Shown here: positions 1-12,003 of the stretch, in pieces | Layout: every line of letters begins with the position of its first letter | Position numbering within the stretch: the first letter of the stretch is position 1 | DNA from: Rhizophagus irregularis | Lineage: Eukaryota > Glomeromycota > Glomeromycetes > Glomerales > Glomeraceae | Assembly: GCF_026210795.1 (NCBI RefSeq) | Contig: NC_089447.1 | Location: 3,412,501-3,476,500 of the forward strand | Reading direction: 5' to 3' | DNA: 64,000 nucleotides | Position numbers and translations under genes: made by a program | The notes under the pieces: model-generated | The model's input: the letters and a program-made list of their open reading frames with translations, nothing else | Told to the model about the DNA's origin: nothing | The model's database searches: none

Positions 1-2031
1 GATGAAGGAACTATCGATTATCGAAAGTAGACGTGGCAAATTATAAACAAGAGAGAATAAATTTTCGTATAAAGACGTAGGAGTATATATACTTCATTTT
101 GAATCCACACGTGTCTAGTTTCTACAAATTGATGGATCGATTTTATGCACTAATCACGATCGCATGATTTGGGCATTAATAGGGGGGAAGATGTACTATA
201 CAATAAAATCATTTTTCAAATATAAATCACGCAGCAAATTTTTGTTTAACCAAAAACACAATAAACAAAAATTATCATAATTTTTTGTACGTATTACAGT
301 ACTATTACAAGTGTTTGTTAATTTTTTTCTATCATTAATTGACAAAAACATATTTTTTTTTTTACCATTGTTTTTCATTTTTTAGGATTCAGGATGAATC
401 GGGGATAATTTGGTATGTTGATTATATTTTGTTATAACGATTGGACAATATAACAATATAGCAGGTTATCGTTTATTTTTACGTTTATTAATTTATTAAT
501 TTATAATACAAAAATATATATTTTTATAGATAATCAGAAATGGGAGTTCCAAAAACAAATAATTTAGAAATACTTTTCGTCATTTTAATATCAAACTATA
601 TATTCTTAATTTGTTCAGTTCAAGAATTACAGGGTAAATGAATAATACCGTTTTTACATTTATTGAATCAAGATTAAATCAAATGTTCGCTTATAAAATA
701 ATTTTATCATTATAGATATGCAATAATGAATTATTAGTCGTCGAATTGGAATGCTTTTAATAATAATACGCATTTTAATAATACGTAATATGCATACATT
801 AAAGATTAGCGTTGTACGTAAATATGCAATACATCATGGCATGTACTGTGATAAAATTCTTTTCAAGTTCCGTTGCTGCTCCCTCGCACCTATTCGCAAG
901 ACACAACCTTTCTTCCGATAATGGCTTTGCTGGCGTTATGAAATATACAAACAACTTTCCCACATTATCCTTTTCACTTCGATATCTTCCATTTGACTTT
1001 AACACGTTTTCTATTTTTCTTCGACAGTTAACGAAGTGACGACGGCGGAGAGAACGACCGGAAGAACAAAAGGAGGCAGGATTTCATTTTCACTTTTATT
1101 TTGTGTTTTTTAATAATATTTTTTTTTTTCGTAGAGAAGATTCTCTTAACTTAAAAATAGTGCGTAATCGAACCCATTTATAAAATAAAAATCCGCTGAG
1201 GCTTAGACTATCAAAGTAAAGCAAATAATTTCTAAATGACATGTTTTATTTATTTTCAAAATTTCTTGGTGTCTGCTAAGCAAAATCATATCACCTAAAC
1301 CTTTCATCTAAATGTCAGGTTTATCTCAAAGTTGCTTGGTATCATTTGCTGCAGCATCTAAGTTTTTACCACCTCGTATAAGCGTATAAGCGAGTTTTGA
1401 ATGATCGGGCATTGCTACATTATTAGATTATAATATAATATATTAATAATATTTTCAATTACTTTTTTGATATTAATTAGTTAACAAAATAAATAATTTT
1501 TTTTATCATTGAGTTTCGAAAGTTGAAAGGGTGAATCGGGATAATTTTCAGACTCAAAGCGAATGGTATAATACCTGAGGTAAAAAGCAAGTATTCTCTC
1601 ATGATGTATATGTTCAAATGTCTATGTATAAAATTTACTACAAATTACACTTCTATTAAATTATATTTTGGAAATTTCGGTAATTGGAATTTTCCGCCAA
1701 TATACAGTACATATTTAACAGGTAAAAATAGGATCTATTGATTAATTTAAATCTTAAAAAGAAAAAGTAGTATTTTGATTTATTTTTAAATTTTGTTAAT
1801 GGTGCAAGACAATGACAATTATTGATTTTCTAAATATGGATTTAAAGAAAAGAAATTAAAAAATGTAAAAAATAAATGAATTCATTAAAAGAAACGTGAC
1901 CTCCGATGCTTTATTGATCGTATTTTTTTCATAAAAATAAAAAAGAATTTCTTTTTTCGCAACATTTACATCATCAACTTTAATAAGACGTCAAGAATGA
2001 TACTTAGCAACTTCCTAAATGAAATAGTTAT
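1..2031. other. Gene-poor AT-rich stretch
   Basis: No gene is supported here. Short open frames on both strands around 799-1039 overlap each other and show no domain, splice pattern or codon signal worth trusting. Poly-T and poly-A runs are frequent. Confidence 0.5.
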
Positions 2032-2377
2032 ACATCCAGTCCAGTCGTCGCGGGTCAAGTACTCATTAAAAAAGGGGCGTTATTTATAAACAGTTTAGCA
2101 CAACGATGATTTTTGCAAAGTTGCCATACCAGCTGGATTCACCTGCCCAGTAGAGGGTGAATCAATAACTGAAGTTTCAGTTCCGGTGGATGCTTCTCTT
2201 AATGATCCGAAAAATGTTGTAATTGAATACTTTATAAGGATGCGTAGTAAATTCTTAATTATATAAAATTTTGATTTTATGAAATTTGTTTATATATTTC
2301 ATACAATCTCAAATCCAGATGGTAAAAACTTATCATGTGTTAAAGGAAGCGTCAAGTTTTCTTATCCTTGGTTATGA
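2032..2377 (+). pseudogene. Decayed ML-domain (NPC2-like lipid-transfer) gene
   Basis: Three coding-like blocks lie in order but in different frames. The first reads PVVAGQVL (2041-2070), ending in a TGA at about 2108. The second (about 2108-2280) reads VAIPAGFTCPVEGE and continues for some 55 codons to a stop. The third (about 2317-2377) reads NPDGKNLSCVKGSVKF and ends in TGA. The order 'P..AG', 'CP...G', 'NPDGK.L.C..G.V.F' is that of fungal ML/NPC2-like secreted lipid-binding proteins, which carry cysteines at these places. The frame break between blocks one and two cannot be an ordinary intron, so I call it a pseudogene. No signal peptide or 5' exon was found upstream. Family assignment is from motif memory only. 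Confidence 0.45.
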
Positions 2378-3464
2378 CCATTAGCATAGCTACGTCTATA
2401 CTCGACTAGCACCTTATAGTTACATTGATCAACTTTAAAATAATATTTTAAAAATCTAACCAATAGCTCTTTATTGACCGAGTTTTAGCCTTTTAAAAAC
2501 CAGTAAATTGAGACTATCAAGTTTTTACACTAGGTGAACTAATACAATAAAAATTTGAACGCTCTTTCCGTGCATTGATGCAAATCAACCACACTTAATG
2601 TATTCATTTGTATTTTTTAAAGAAATGTCACGAAGAATAGTTAAGAGTGTTTAAAAATCAGATTAGATAAATAAAAATCGCAATTCAAAATTTGCCAGTA
2701 GTAATGAATTTATAAGGGTATATTTATTCTAATATCGTTATAAATTAAATTATACATAAATGTATTGTGAATAAAGAATATGCAAGAAAATATTATGATT
2801 ATATTTGGACTATTTGTAAAAATTTAAATTCAGTAAATCATCAGATCAAAATTTATTTAAGATTTTCTAACTGTTGATGCGCACTGTAAAAAGTATATTT
2901 GTTTATTAAATTTTATATTTATTGATATATTGTATTATATAACATTCAATATTCAATAAATTATTAACTTTCAACCATTCTTGTGTAAACTCTAAATCAA
3001 AAAAAAGCGTATTCATTTATTATAATAATAAACTATAGTTCTCATTATTAGTTAATAAAATTTCTGAATTCTTTTTTTTTTTGAAAATGATAGCGAAAAA
3101 AGAAAATACATAACATCACCACACACAACAAATAAAGCCCGATGTGGGCTTATAAAAATACTTAAGCGTTCACAGGCGGTAAAGTGGCGTAGCAATGGTG
3201 TAATAATTATAATAGCCCAACACTGCTATACGGCACAGACAAGTTATTTCGCCATCATGTGCACATTCTATTTTTATTACCAACAGCAGATACGCCACAT
3301 TCTTTTTCTCTCAAAGAAAGTAATATAAATCTATTCTAATCGGTAAGTATTTAAACAGCACATTCATTAATACGTTATTTTTCTGATGTATATTCTCACA
3401 CATCACCTATATACAATACATGCATGCTAGTCCAATGCTCTTCTTGCTTCCTTTAATCATGCCC
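2378..3464. other. Intergenic, no gene; weak inverted repeat
   Basis: No coding region is supported. At about 3181-3300 a GTGGCGTA-type arm appears twice in opposite orientation around GC-richer sequence, which could be an old small inverted-repeat element. Confidence 0.4.
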
Positions 3465-3672
3465 TTATCTTTCTTTGATAGAAAGCCAATCATAAGGATT
3501 TTCAGTAAACAGTAAAATATCTTTAAAGTGGATATCTGATTGGAGAATATACAGTTCAAGATCAATTAAACTATTGCATAACATTTCTATATTTTCAGCA
3601 ACTGATGGTGCATGTGTAACGTAAAAAACTTGCTGTAGCCCATAATAATAAATATAGAACCGGAAATCAGTT
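3465..3672 (-). other. Open segment downstream of the PD-(D/E)XK-like gene, possible alternative last exon
   Basis: On the minus strand an open frame of about 68 codons runs from an AAAG acceptor-like site at 3673 to a TAA at 3467-3465. It encodes a mixed hydrophobic/acidic peptide ending DWLSIKER. It does not splice in frame to the last exon of the neighbouring gene, which already has its own stop at 3705. It may be a remnant, an alternative 3' exon or a separate decayed gene. Nothing else identifies it. Confidence 0.2.
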
Positions 3673-3704
3673 CTTTAGCGTATTTATAAAAAATATTCTA
3701 TACA

Positions 3705-6139
3705 TTAGGATCTTATTCTCTTTTTTTGAGAGAATGTTTTTGGAGAGTTGTTTGAAAAGGCCAAATTGTCTTCTTGATATATATAGTCACGTTTTCGCCT
3801 CAACTTTACATGTTTGACTTTGAGATCCGTGCAATAATCCGTTAACTTGTTCAATCGATGCTATAAGAAATTAAATCCGATAAGAATGGTGAAATACGTA
3901 TATTGGTAAGGAAGTGAACAACAACAAACCTCTAAAGAACGTAACATTGTGTGCACTGCTTCATATGCAGGCAACTCTTTTGCTGAGGCGGGCAAAGAAA
4001 CCTTATCAATCATTCCAAAACGATAAATTCCCGAAGTTCGGACATCCATTGCATAAAGATTCATTTGTAAGCCTGCGACAAAAAGTTAGCAGTCTTCTAT
4101 CAGAAATTTCTATGCTTCTTAAAATATATTTACCAATTACTTGACATCCGAATACAATGACCTTCATATAATCTATTGGTAAAAGACCAGGAAAGGTTTT
4201 TATTACTCTGTTTATCATATCTCGCATTCCAACCATTAATTTCAGCTTATCGGTCCAAATTTTTTTGGGGCATCCTGCTGGAAGTCCTCCTGAGACTTCG
4301 CAAATGAAACCTTCCAAAGCTGGTCCTGTCGGCAAAGCTATTATAATATCGGTTTTTTGTCCAACGCGTGCACGCTCATCATTAGGATCTTGCTCTTGCC
4401 TACGTCTTTCCTGACTTGCGACTAGCTGTTGCTCGGACCTGAAGTTCCAAAATATTATGTAAATTAATAAGATTAATAAATCTAGCCTGATATGCAAGAC
4501 AGGAACAAGAAAGACCCTTTAAAAATTACCAGTATTTTTGAAATTTTTCTTGATTCGGATCCAGGCTCATCCTGAAAGCAGGGGCAACAAAACAAATCAT
4601 AAGTTCCCCCTCGTTAATTGGTAGTTTGAGGTGTTCAAGATATGACTTTAATATCGTAAGATGAGCATTTAATACAGGTAATGTCTGTTGGGCTTTCAAA
4701 TCCTATTTTTTTAAAAAAAAACACGTGGAACAAGGAATTAATAGGACGAAAATGATAACTAAAAGCATGTGTCATTGTAATTACCTCCATATTATCAAAA
4801 AGATCGTATTCGGATTGGTCAAGATTAACCATATTCCATCCTATATCAAGTCGAAAATCATTAATCAGTTCATTCCATTTCGTAAAAAACATTTTCTTTG
4901 TCGGTTTATGCTGTCCTGTCAAGTCAAGGACCCCCCAGTATGGTGGACTTCAAGAAGAAAGCTGATATTAGTGAATTTATCACGAAACTTATCTTTCAGA
5001 ATCATTATATAAAGGAATACTTACTGGACCTCGGGATTTGTTTTCGGTAAGGATTTGCGCAGGGAACTAAAACATTTTACAATGTCAATTTCGTCAATCA
5101 TAAAAGCGTCCCAAGTTTTTTCCACTGGAATTCCAGATTTTGAATGAGGTGGTGCAGGTTCTTCTTCTTCCCCTCCAACATAAGATAAGTCCACATTGTC
5201 TACAAGTTTATCAAAATATTCGGAATCTTTAACGTAATCATCTCGTGGAGCGGATTTTCCATTTTCATGATCCACATTGTCATCTTCGTGAAGTTGAGAC
5301 GGAGTGATATCACGGGGGAAAAATTCTTTTATTTTTTTCTGTCCGTAATTATCCTAAGGTATTAAAAATTACATCAAACATGGTTATGATCATAGGTTAC
5401 CTTATTACCAGAAGACAATAATAATAAAGCTGGGATTAACTTGCCGCTTTATTTCGTGACATACTGCTTGACAATCCAGCATTGAATGTTCCGCCATTGA
5501 CCGTTCCAATTCCTAGAGAGCTATCCTTAAACGTTGGTTGATGCAAGTGTATTGAAGTTCCAGTAGTCTCTTTACTTTTTTGAGACAGCCAATCTCGTGA
5601 TATCCGGCGATCAGGCCGGAAACCCTTTAATAAGAGAACTTGAAAAATTTAGCAGTATCCTTGACTAATACCTTAAAATTTCTATCTAACTTTTTTTCAT
5701 CACACCAGATCGCCTTGAAGACTTGAACGTAAGACCATCTTGGAGATTGCCCACGCCCCGATGTGGCTAATACTAGGTCATCTTAGAGACTTGAACATCA
5801 GATAATCTTAGAGATCTTCTGTGCCCCAATACTAGCTTCGTAGCTCGTCTTAGAGACTTGAATGACAAAAATCTTGGAGATCTCTGCCACGCCACCAATT
5901 TCTTATCAATATTTTTAACCGCAAAAAATTCTTGAACTTGCCTGTTTATAACGAGCATACAATTCCTGTGCCTTTTTACGCCTATTTCCACTACCAGTTT
6001 CAATTATGTTTTCGAGAGAAGTGAGGTAATATCCGATCTGATCAGTAAATAATTTTGCGTCGCATTCCTCAAGAAACCCCGTAATGGTCCAATCGGAGGA
6101 CTTGCGATCGAAATACTCGTGTACCGACTTTTCCGGCAT
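3705..6139 (-). CDS. Hypothetical protein with PD-(D/E)XK-like core (9 exons, 551 aa model)
   Basis: Exons (minus): 6139-5942, 5624-5465, 5429-5401, 5353-5025, 4947-4785, 4702-4530, 4438-4134, 4072-3930, 3860-3705. All phases agree and the sum is 552 codons with stop. Start: ATG at 6139 just after a TTTCAG acceptor-like site, so an untranslated 5' exon is likely. The C-terminal half has a TDIIIALP strand, then GFICEVSGG, then PKKIWTDKLKLM, the D...ExS...K spacing of PD-(D/E)XK-fold nuclease-like proteins, followed by a helix and VIVFGCQVIGLQMNLYAMDV. The middle is acidic (EEEE) and the tail is basic and Ser/Lys-rich. I believe related unnamed proteins are abundant in Rhizophagus. Whether this one cuts DNA is unknown. 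The first intron appears to use a GC donor (CAG|GCAAGT). The 29-nt exon 3 is the least certain. Confidence 0.7.
5712..5897. repeat. Three degenerate ~60-bp repeats inside intron 1
   Basis: The blocks at about 5712-5774, 5775-5830 and 5831-5897 each contain GACTTGAA, an ATCTTRGAGAT motif and a GCCCC/GCCAC core. The first two end in AATACTAG. They lie wholly inside the first intron of the PD-(D/E)XK-like gene and are GC-richer than the surroundings. Confidence 0.5.
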
Positions 6140-6589
6140 GAACTGAAAGATACAAGTTAACGTATGGTTTTCTAGGCATTCTAGGCATTTTTGTCGAAAG
6201 AAGAACTTACTATATAAAAAATTACGCGTTTTAAGCAAGAAAAAGCGAGAATTTGGACTATATATATATCTAATACCTTGAACTTAAGCTATTGGATGAC
6301 CAAGCCACAAAATTATGTGCGTTGCTTTATATAGAGGTAGATCACACGGGTTAATCCTCAACTAAGCTGCATACCAGATACCGCGTTTTTTTTTAGAAGT
6401 TAGTTGTACAAACTATTACTAAACAAGTAAATGTATATAATATTTAACGCGTATTAGATATTTGTGAAGAAAATTTATATTACGTGAAGAAATATGTACG
6501 CGGCAAACAAATTTAATTTTTATTTCCAATTTTTTTATTTGCGTTTTATAACCTTGTCTTGTTTATTACGAAAATCAAAGAATATACAA
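6140..6589. other. Intergenic upstream of the PD-(D/E)XK-like gene
   Basis: No gene is supported. The stretch should contain the untranslated 5' exon and promoter of the leftward gene; a TATATATAT run lies at about 6260. Confidence 0.4.
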
Positions 6590-8370
6590 TGATGATGGTT
6601 CCCATTCGTTTGTGCTGGAATGGGTATTTTATCAAATATGAAAACTATCGCTTAAAAATTCAACGTTAAGGCTGGAATCTTAATAGTAGAACGTGTATAG
6701 GAGGCTGTAGATTATTTAGATGGAAAACTAAAACTGGGACGGTATACTTAACAAATCGTATTGATAATATTTTAGTCTTAATCAGTTTAGGAGCTTTGGT
6801 TTCTCAAATTAATTCAAGGTAAGTGCTGGTATTGGGTTATGTACAGTATTGCTCCGGTGATGGAAATAAATGTCAAGATTATGTGGTGGTATAGGAAAAT
6901 GAAAAATGGCAATGATATGTATGCATCATTGTAGCGTTAGAGTTGTTTCTGGATGTCGATTATCTTGGCTATCTTCAATCATACATTTCATATTATTCCT
7001 AAAATTTCTCGAATAAATTCAACTTTAACATGTCTAGAGCGGATCATAGGAGAGCTGAAGAAATAAAAGCAAAATTATTAACATCATTCAATGATGCTTC
7101 AGTAGTAGTAATTAACAATGCATTAGCATGTCAACGTTTAATCTGACTCCGACAATTGCTAGAGATGAAAAAAAATTGAAAGATGATCCTGGTCCTTGGA
7201 CACAACTTGATCATTTAGTAGTGTTGCCTGCCGTAAATAGTTGTAAGTCTAAAAATCAAGTAATTATAATGGTTGTAAATCAGAATTATCATCTTTTAGT
7301 TAACCACAATAGCATAGTATTCACAACCAAATTACAACTTATGTTTATAATATTACAACCCGCTTAGGTTGTAATTCGAAATATAATAATCAATACTTAC
7401 GGCACGCAACCTTATCATTTAGTAAATAATACTAAACCTCAAGGTTTTATATATTGTCAAATAGCAGATGTTAACAGCCGGTTGATTCATTCGGTCGATA
7501 TTACCAACTTACATTCACTGATGAGTTTGGTTGAAAAACGCATTGAGATAGATGGTAAATACGATTTAAATTTAGATCGTACTCCAGTATTGTCAATTGT
7601 TACCGAAAATAGTGTTGGTTGTGGACTACCTATTGCATTTGGTAGGTGAAATTTAACGCATATAATAATTTTATTATAATTTATTTATTAAATCGTAAAT
7701 GAATATACATTAGCTTTGTGTAGGTAATAAGGAAAACCATCAAACTATACGATTGGCTATTGAAGCTATTAAAAAAAAAATATTTCATGTGATAACGAAT
7801 TCAGTGGTACTATGAAAATCTTTTATCTGGACACAGAGAAGCCATATATTTTGATAGAGCCATAGACCATCTAAACTTGCTTAACAAAATGCTTCACATA
7901 AAAAATTTTATGCTGGTTTCATATTATGAAAATTTTAAATAAATAGTAAGTTGTATATTATATTATTATTTTTTTTTTTTATTAAAATTGATTACTTATC
8001 GGTTATTTTATTTTTTAGATATCCTATAGCATTAGTATTCAAAATTGTAGGGCGTTGTCGGACTGAAGAATCTGCAATTGAAATGACTAAGCAATATATT
8101 TATTACTATTAGTACTCTTCCAATGAAAAAAACTAAAAAGGACAAATTAGATGATTTATCTAAAAATTGGATGTGTGTAAAGTTTTATTGATGTAGGTCG
8201 TATTTCTGATACAGACTTTCATGACTACAAACAGGCAGTATATAGTGGTAAACAAACACCATTAACATTTATTGAACGAATGTATGCAATAAATTTCAAA
8301 GTCCAATCATGAAGATTTAAATAGATTTGAATCTGGCTTGATTACTTTATTTACAATTGAATAGGGAAGA
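6590..8370 (+). pseudogene. Degenerate transposase-like gene (MULE/DDE type suspected)
   Basis: Coding blocks follow one another in shifting frames: SRADHRRAEEIKAKLL (from an ATG at about 7030), TPTIARDEKKLKDDPGPW, then CGLPIAFG, NKENHQTIRLAIEAIKKKI, RPSKLA, YPIALVFKIVGRCRTEE and IDVGRISDTDFHDYKQAVYS. Numerous stops and frame changes separate them, so no intact protein can be made. The blocks near the end resemble a transposase family I associate with Glomeromycotina genomes, with DDE-like catalytic segments; the 6590-7020 part has a possible FLYWCH-type N-terminal finger. About 160 bp at 7216-7380, with opposed GTTGTAA and TTACAAC motifs, looks inserted. Exact superfamily is not certain. Confidence 0.5.
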
Positions 8371-8400
8371 AAATTTTTATTGAACTGATTTTATTTTTGA

Positions 8401-8875
8401 TTATTTATAGCAAACTATGTTGTGATTAACTTCGTAGGCTTTCTGCTCTCCTCCTATTCCATTTTGAGTAGCCATAAAACCTGAAGTTGTCTGAGTACAT
8501 GCGACTGTAGCCTGAATTGCTTCATGATTATCACCGTGAGAAAATTTTGGCCTGAAATAAGATCTCACCAGATCATTTGGGTCGGAAATTCTGGATCGGT
8601 CTATTTTACCGGGTTTGAAAGTTTCATTTCTTTTCTCGATCAAAAGCAGATTCGCTAATAGTGAGCTTTATTGAAAGATTTTCGTCCCAGATTTACGATC
8701 TTGATTTGCGCAACAACAGTAAAGCTATATGATTTCTTATTTCAAATGGTATACAACTTTCACTAGTATGCTCCCCAATCACAGCGGGTAATGTGATGAA
8801 GATATGTGCTTTAGAGGAAATATGTTGGGGAAATTTCTGATGGATCAACTCTAATTTATGTCTCACCAGTATACA
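8401..8875 (-). pseudogene. Hypothetical coding remnant, unknown family
   Basis: Two adjoining open segments are present on the minus strand: 8875-8698 (contains KAHIFITLPAVIGEHTSESC) and about 8666-8401 (contains FKPGKIDRSRISDPNDLVRS, ending EVNHNIVCYK then stop). They could be joined in phase only by a 31-nt intron, which is shorter than expected for a fungus, so a broken gene is likelier. No start codon is evident. The composition looks coding, but I do not recognise the family. It lies between the transposase remnant and the AIP1 promoter. Confidence 0.35.
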
Positions 8876-9023
8876 TTATTTTGCATATATTGTGACAATA
8901 AATCGAATTTTCATTACATTATGTTGGGTATATATGCGTTCACAAAAAATTTCTCTAATTAAATTTGGTCAAATGCAACCCTTGGCTATCAATATTCATA
9001 TGATTTTTGTTTAGTAAAAGAAT

Positions 9024-9033
9024 ATCACGTGAT
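9024..9033. promoter_or_regulatory. ATCACGTGAT palindrome upstream of AIP1
   Basis: A perfect 10-bp palindrome with an E-box core (CACGTG) lies 89 bp before the AIP1 start codon. The same 10-mer recurs at 12226-12235 and its core at 12863-12868. A bHLH-type site is plausible but is inferred from the core alone. Confidence 0.35.
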
Positions 9034-9121
9034 TTGAGTATTAAAAAAACTTGCTGATCGGCAATTGTAGCTATAAAGTGCTGGGAAATAAATTCCAACT
9101 CTTTACATTGCGTTTCGGAAA

Positions 9122-12003
9122 ATGTCTTATAGCCAAAGTAATAATTACTACACGAATGATTTTTTTGCTTTAAAAATAATTATTTTTATTGTTTATATAT
9201 CTATGTATGTACATATATATATATTTTTTAGAAAGTATTTTTGCATGTACTCCAGCTACTTCTCGTGGTCAGGCCGCTCAGCTTGGAGTTGACCCAAAAG
9301 GAGAAAATTTTCTTTATACGAACGGCAGAACCGTTTTCATCAGGAATTTAGCTGTAAGTTATAAATTATTGTAACATTTTATACAGTTCATGCATTCATT
9401 CGTTATTTTAATTTTTTTTTTTCTTTTTATTCTGTTCATGCAGAATCCAGTCATTGTAAAGGAATATACTGGTCATTCAGCAAATACCACAGTTGCACGT
9501 TATTCTCCTAGTGGTTATTACGTCGCATCTGGAGGTAAATTGGTGACTTTATTTAGAATCACTAGCTCCAATCAGTAGAATTGACGTAATTTATATTGAT
9601 TTAGATGTTCATGGAAATGTTCGAATTTGGGATGCGATTCAAGATGAACATATTTTGAAGAATGAGGTTAAAGTTATTGCTGATAGGATCAATGATATTA
9701 GTTGGGATTTCGAGAGTAAAAGAATAATTGCTGTCGGTAATGGCAAAGAAAGGTACATTAATTTTCTGTGTTTTAGATGCAATAAACGTTTGTAGATGAA
9801 TACTGATTGTATTAAATTCTTTATAGACATGGTCATGCCTTTTTGTTTGATACAGGATCATCAGCTGGAGAGATTGGTGGCCACTCCAAAGTTATTAATA
9901 GCGTTAGCATTCGGCAGAAACGACCTATGCGTGCTGCCACAGCGTCTGATGATTTTACAGTTGTATTCTTTCATGGACCACCCTTTAAACAAAAAACGAC
10001 AATAAAGGACCATTCAGGATTTGTCCAAGGGGTTAAGTTTTCACCTGATGGTAGCAACCTCGCAACTGTTGGTTCAGATAAAAAGGTAAGAGATGAGTAT
10101 CTTTTATATTTTTATGTCTTTAATTGTTTATTGATTACAATTTCAATGATTTTTTTTATAAAGTTATTTTTATATGAAGGAGAAGGAGGTGAAAAACTCG
10201 TTGATCTTTCCAAAGTTGTTGGAAAAGATTCTCATAACGGTGGTATTTTTGCTGTATCGTGGTCTCCTGATAGTAAACAATTGCTCACATCATCAGGAGA
10301 TAAAACAGTAAAACTTTGGGATGTTGAAGCGCAAAAAGTTGTTCAGTAAGTTATAAGTTAATTTATATCTAAATGTGACCTTTAAATTTTCTTTCTTAAA
10401 TTCTCTTTTAAATACTTAGAACGTATGAATTTCCCGATGTTATTGAAAATCAGCAAGTTGGGAATTTGTGGGTTGGAGAATTCCTTATTAGTCTCTCATT
10501 GTCTGGAGAACTTAATTATTTAGATCCAAAGTCTAATTCTATTTCGAAAGTGGTCAAAGTATGTAATTTTATATTAAAATTATTATACAACACGAATTTT
10601 TATTCACTTTAATAAATAATTAGGGTCACCAAAAAGCCATTACTGCTTTCGCTAGATATGACAAAGATAATACATTATTTACTGGAAGTTATGATGGAAA
10701 AATTTATATCCTTTAATAATAATGACGATGTTTTTTTTTTAAAAAAAAATTTATGATCATAATGTTACTTAACTTATATCAAACATGCCTGGAGCGGAGA
10801 TGAAGGCAGTGCTGCTTCAGTTGATGGTGAAGGTCATACAAATCAAATTTGTCAAATGATTACTTCGAATGATAAAATAATTTCTATTAGTATGGACGAT
10901 ACTCTTAGGAATATTAATGCCGAAACCAAGAAATTCAGGTAAATAAAGAAAGTTATTTGCAATTTTATATTATTTTCTAATATAATAAGTTGGCTATTTT
11001 AATCATTATAGCGAATCATTTGCGAAGACCAATGGATTACCGAGGGGATTTGCTATGAAGGATGATAAAATCTTTCTAGCAACTACTAAATGTATCGAAA
11101 TTATTAAGAACGATAAAGCTATATTCACTCTAGAGGTTTCAAATGCCCCTACTGTTATTGGAATTAATTCGGATGGTTCTTCAGTAGCTGTTGGTAGTGA
11201 AGTAAGATATATTTTATTTCACATTTATTGATTATTGTAATAGGGGTCGGAATTGATTCTGTAAATAATAGAATTGATTGTTCTCGAGATTTAATAATTT
11301 TTATAAATAGGCCATCCGACTCCAAAGCAATTTCTATTTCTGCCTAAATGCGGATCATTTCAGAAACTGGATTGGAGTCAGGCTGATATATATATAAAAA
11401 TATATATTATTGATCTGATTAATCGATTCCAATCTCTATATTACAAATCAATATTTATTAAATAATATTTTTTAATTTGTTATTATAGGATTCAAAAGTG
11501 ACACTTTATAAAGTAAATGGCGATAAACTTGAAGAGAAGAAAGTAATTACTGGCAGAAGTTCCATATCGGCTATTGCATATTCTCCTGATGGATCGTTAT
11601 TAGCTGTAGGTGATGCGCAAGGAAAAATTACGGTTTATGACACTAGTAATCACGAGGTATCCATAATAATAAATCTATGTTAAATAATTTGTATAATAGT
11701 AATAGTACTAATGTATGTAATATATTAAAAACAAAAAAATAGGTTAAAATTTCACAATGGGTATTTCATACGGCAAAGGTTAACAGTATTGCGTGGTCAC
11801 CGGATGGACTTCATGCGGCTAGTGGATCATTGGATACTAATATTTATATATGGAGCGTAGAAAAACCAATGAAAAACATTGCTATTAAAGGCGCACATCA
11901 AGTATCAGTAACTGGCGTAATATTCTTGGACAATGATACAATATCTTCAGTTGGACAAGATGCTTGTGTAAAAACTTGGACTATTAAACATCATCAAGTT
12001 TAA
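9122..12003 (+). CDS. AIP1: Actin-interacting protein 1 (AIP1/WDR1), WD40 repeats, 603 aa
   Basis: AIP1 works with cofilin to disassemble actin filaments in the cytoplasm. Exons: 9122-9137, 9232-9353, 9444-9534, 9605-9752, 9827-10085, 10164-10345, 10420-10558, 10624-10705, 10785-10938, 11012-11201, 11489-11656, 11743-12003. All phases agree. The protein starts MSYSQKSIFACTPATSRGQ, followed by GVDPKGENFLYTNGRTV, matching the AIP1 N-terminus (KSIFAP.PAT.RG...L..DPKG.NFLYTNG). WD40 blades follow to the end, e.g. GNVRIWDA, FSPDGSNLATVGSDKK, VSWSPDSKQLLTSSGDKTVKLWD, IAWSPDGLHAASGSLDTNIYIW. Length is normal for the family (about 600 aa, two seven-bladed propellers). The first coding exon is only 16 nt, so the start rests on phase and the family N-terminus. 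Intron 8 is not GT-AG (separate entry). The gene looks intact. Confidence 0.93.
10706..10784 (+). other. AT-AC (U12-type) intron in AIP1
   Basis: The only in-frame junction between ...DGKIY and AWSGDEG requires an intron starting ATATCCTTT and ending AC. ATATCCTTT is the U12 AT-AC donor consensus. TTACTTAACT at about 10765-10774 matches the U12 branch-site consensus (TTCCTTAACT) with one mismatch, about a dozen bases before the AC end. There is no GT donor near this border. Length is 79 nt, and the T|AT split restores the tyrosine codon. Confidence 0.85.

Noticed and set aside
799-1039. Overlapping frames on both strands
   Set aside because: Mutually antisense, no domain, no splice support; left as unassigned.
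1155-1200. tRNA-like T-arm (GGGTTCGATTAC on the minus strand)
   Set aside because: No acceptor stem, D-arm or anticodon arm could be folded around it.
8665-8698. 31-nt intron joining the two open segments at 8401-8875
   Set aside because: Phase fits but the length is below what fungal splicing normally tolerates; treated as a remnant.
9601-9861. Minus-strand frames of 65 and 86 codons opposite AIP1
   Set aside because: They overlap AIP1 exon 4 and flanks; WD40 coding on the plus strand is unambiguous.
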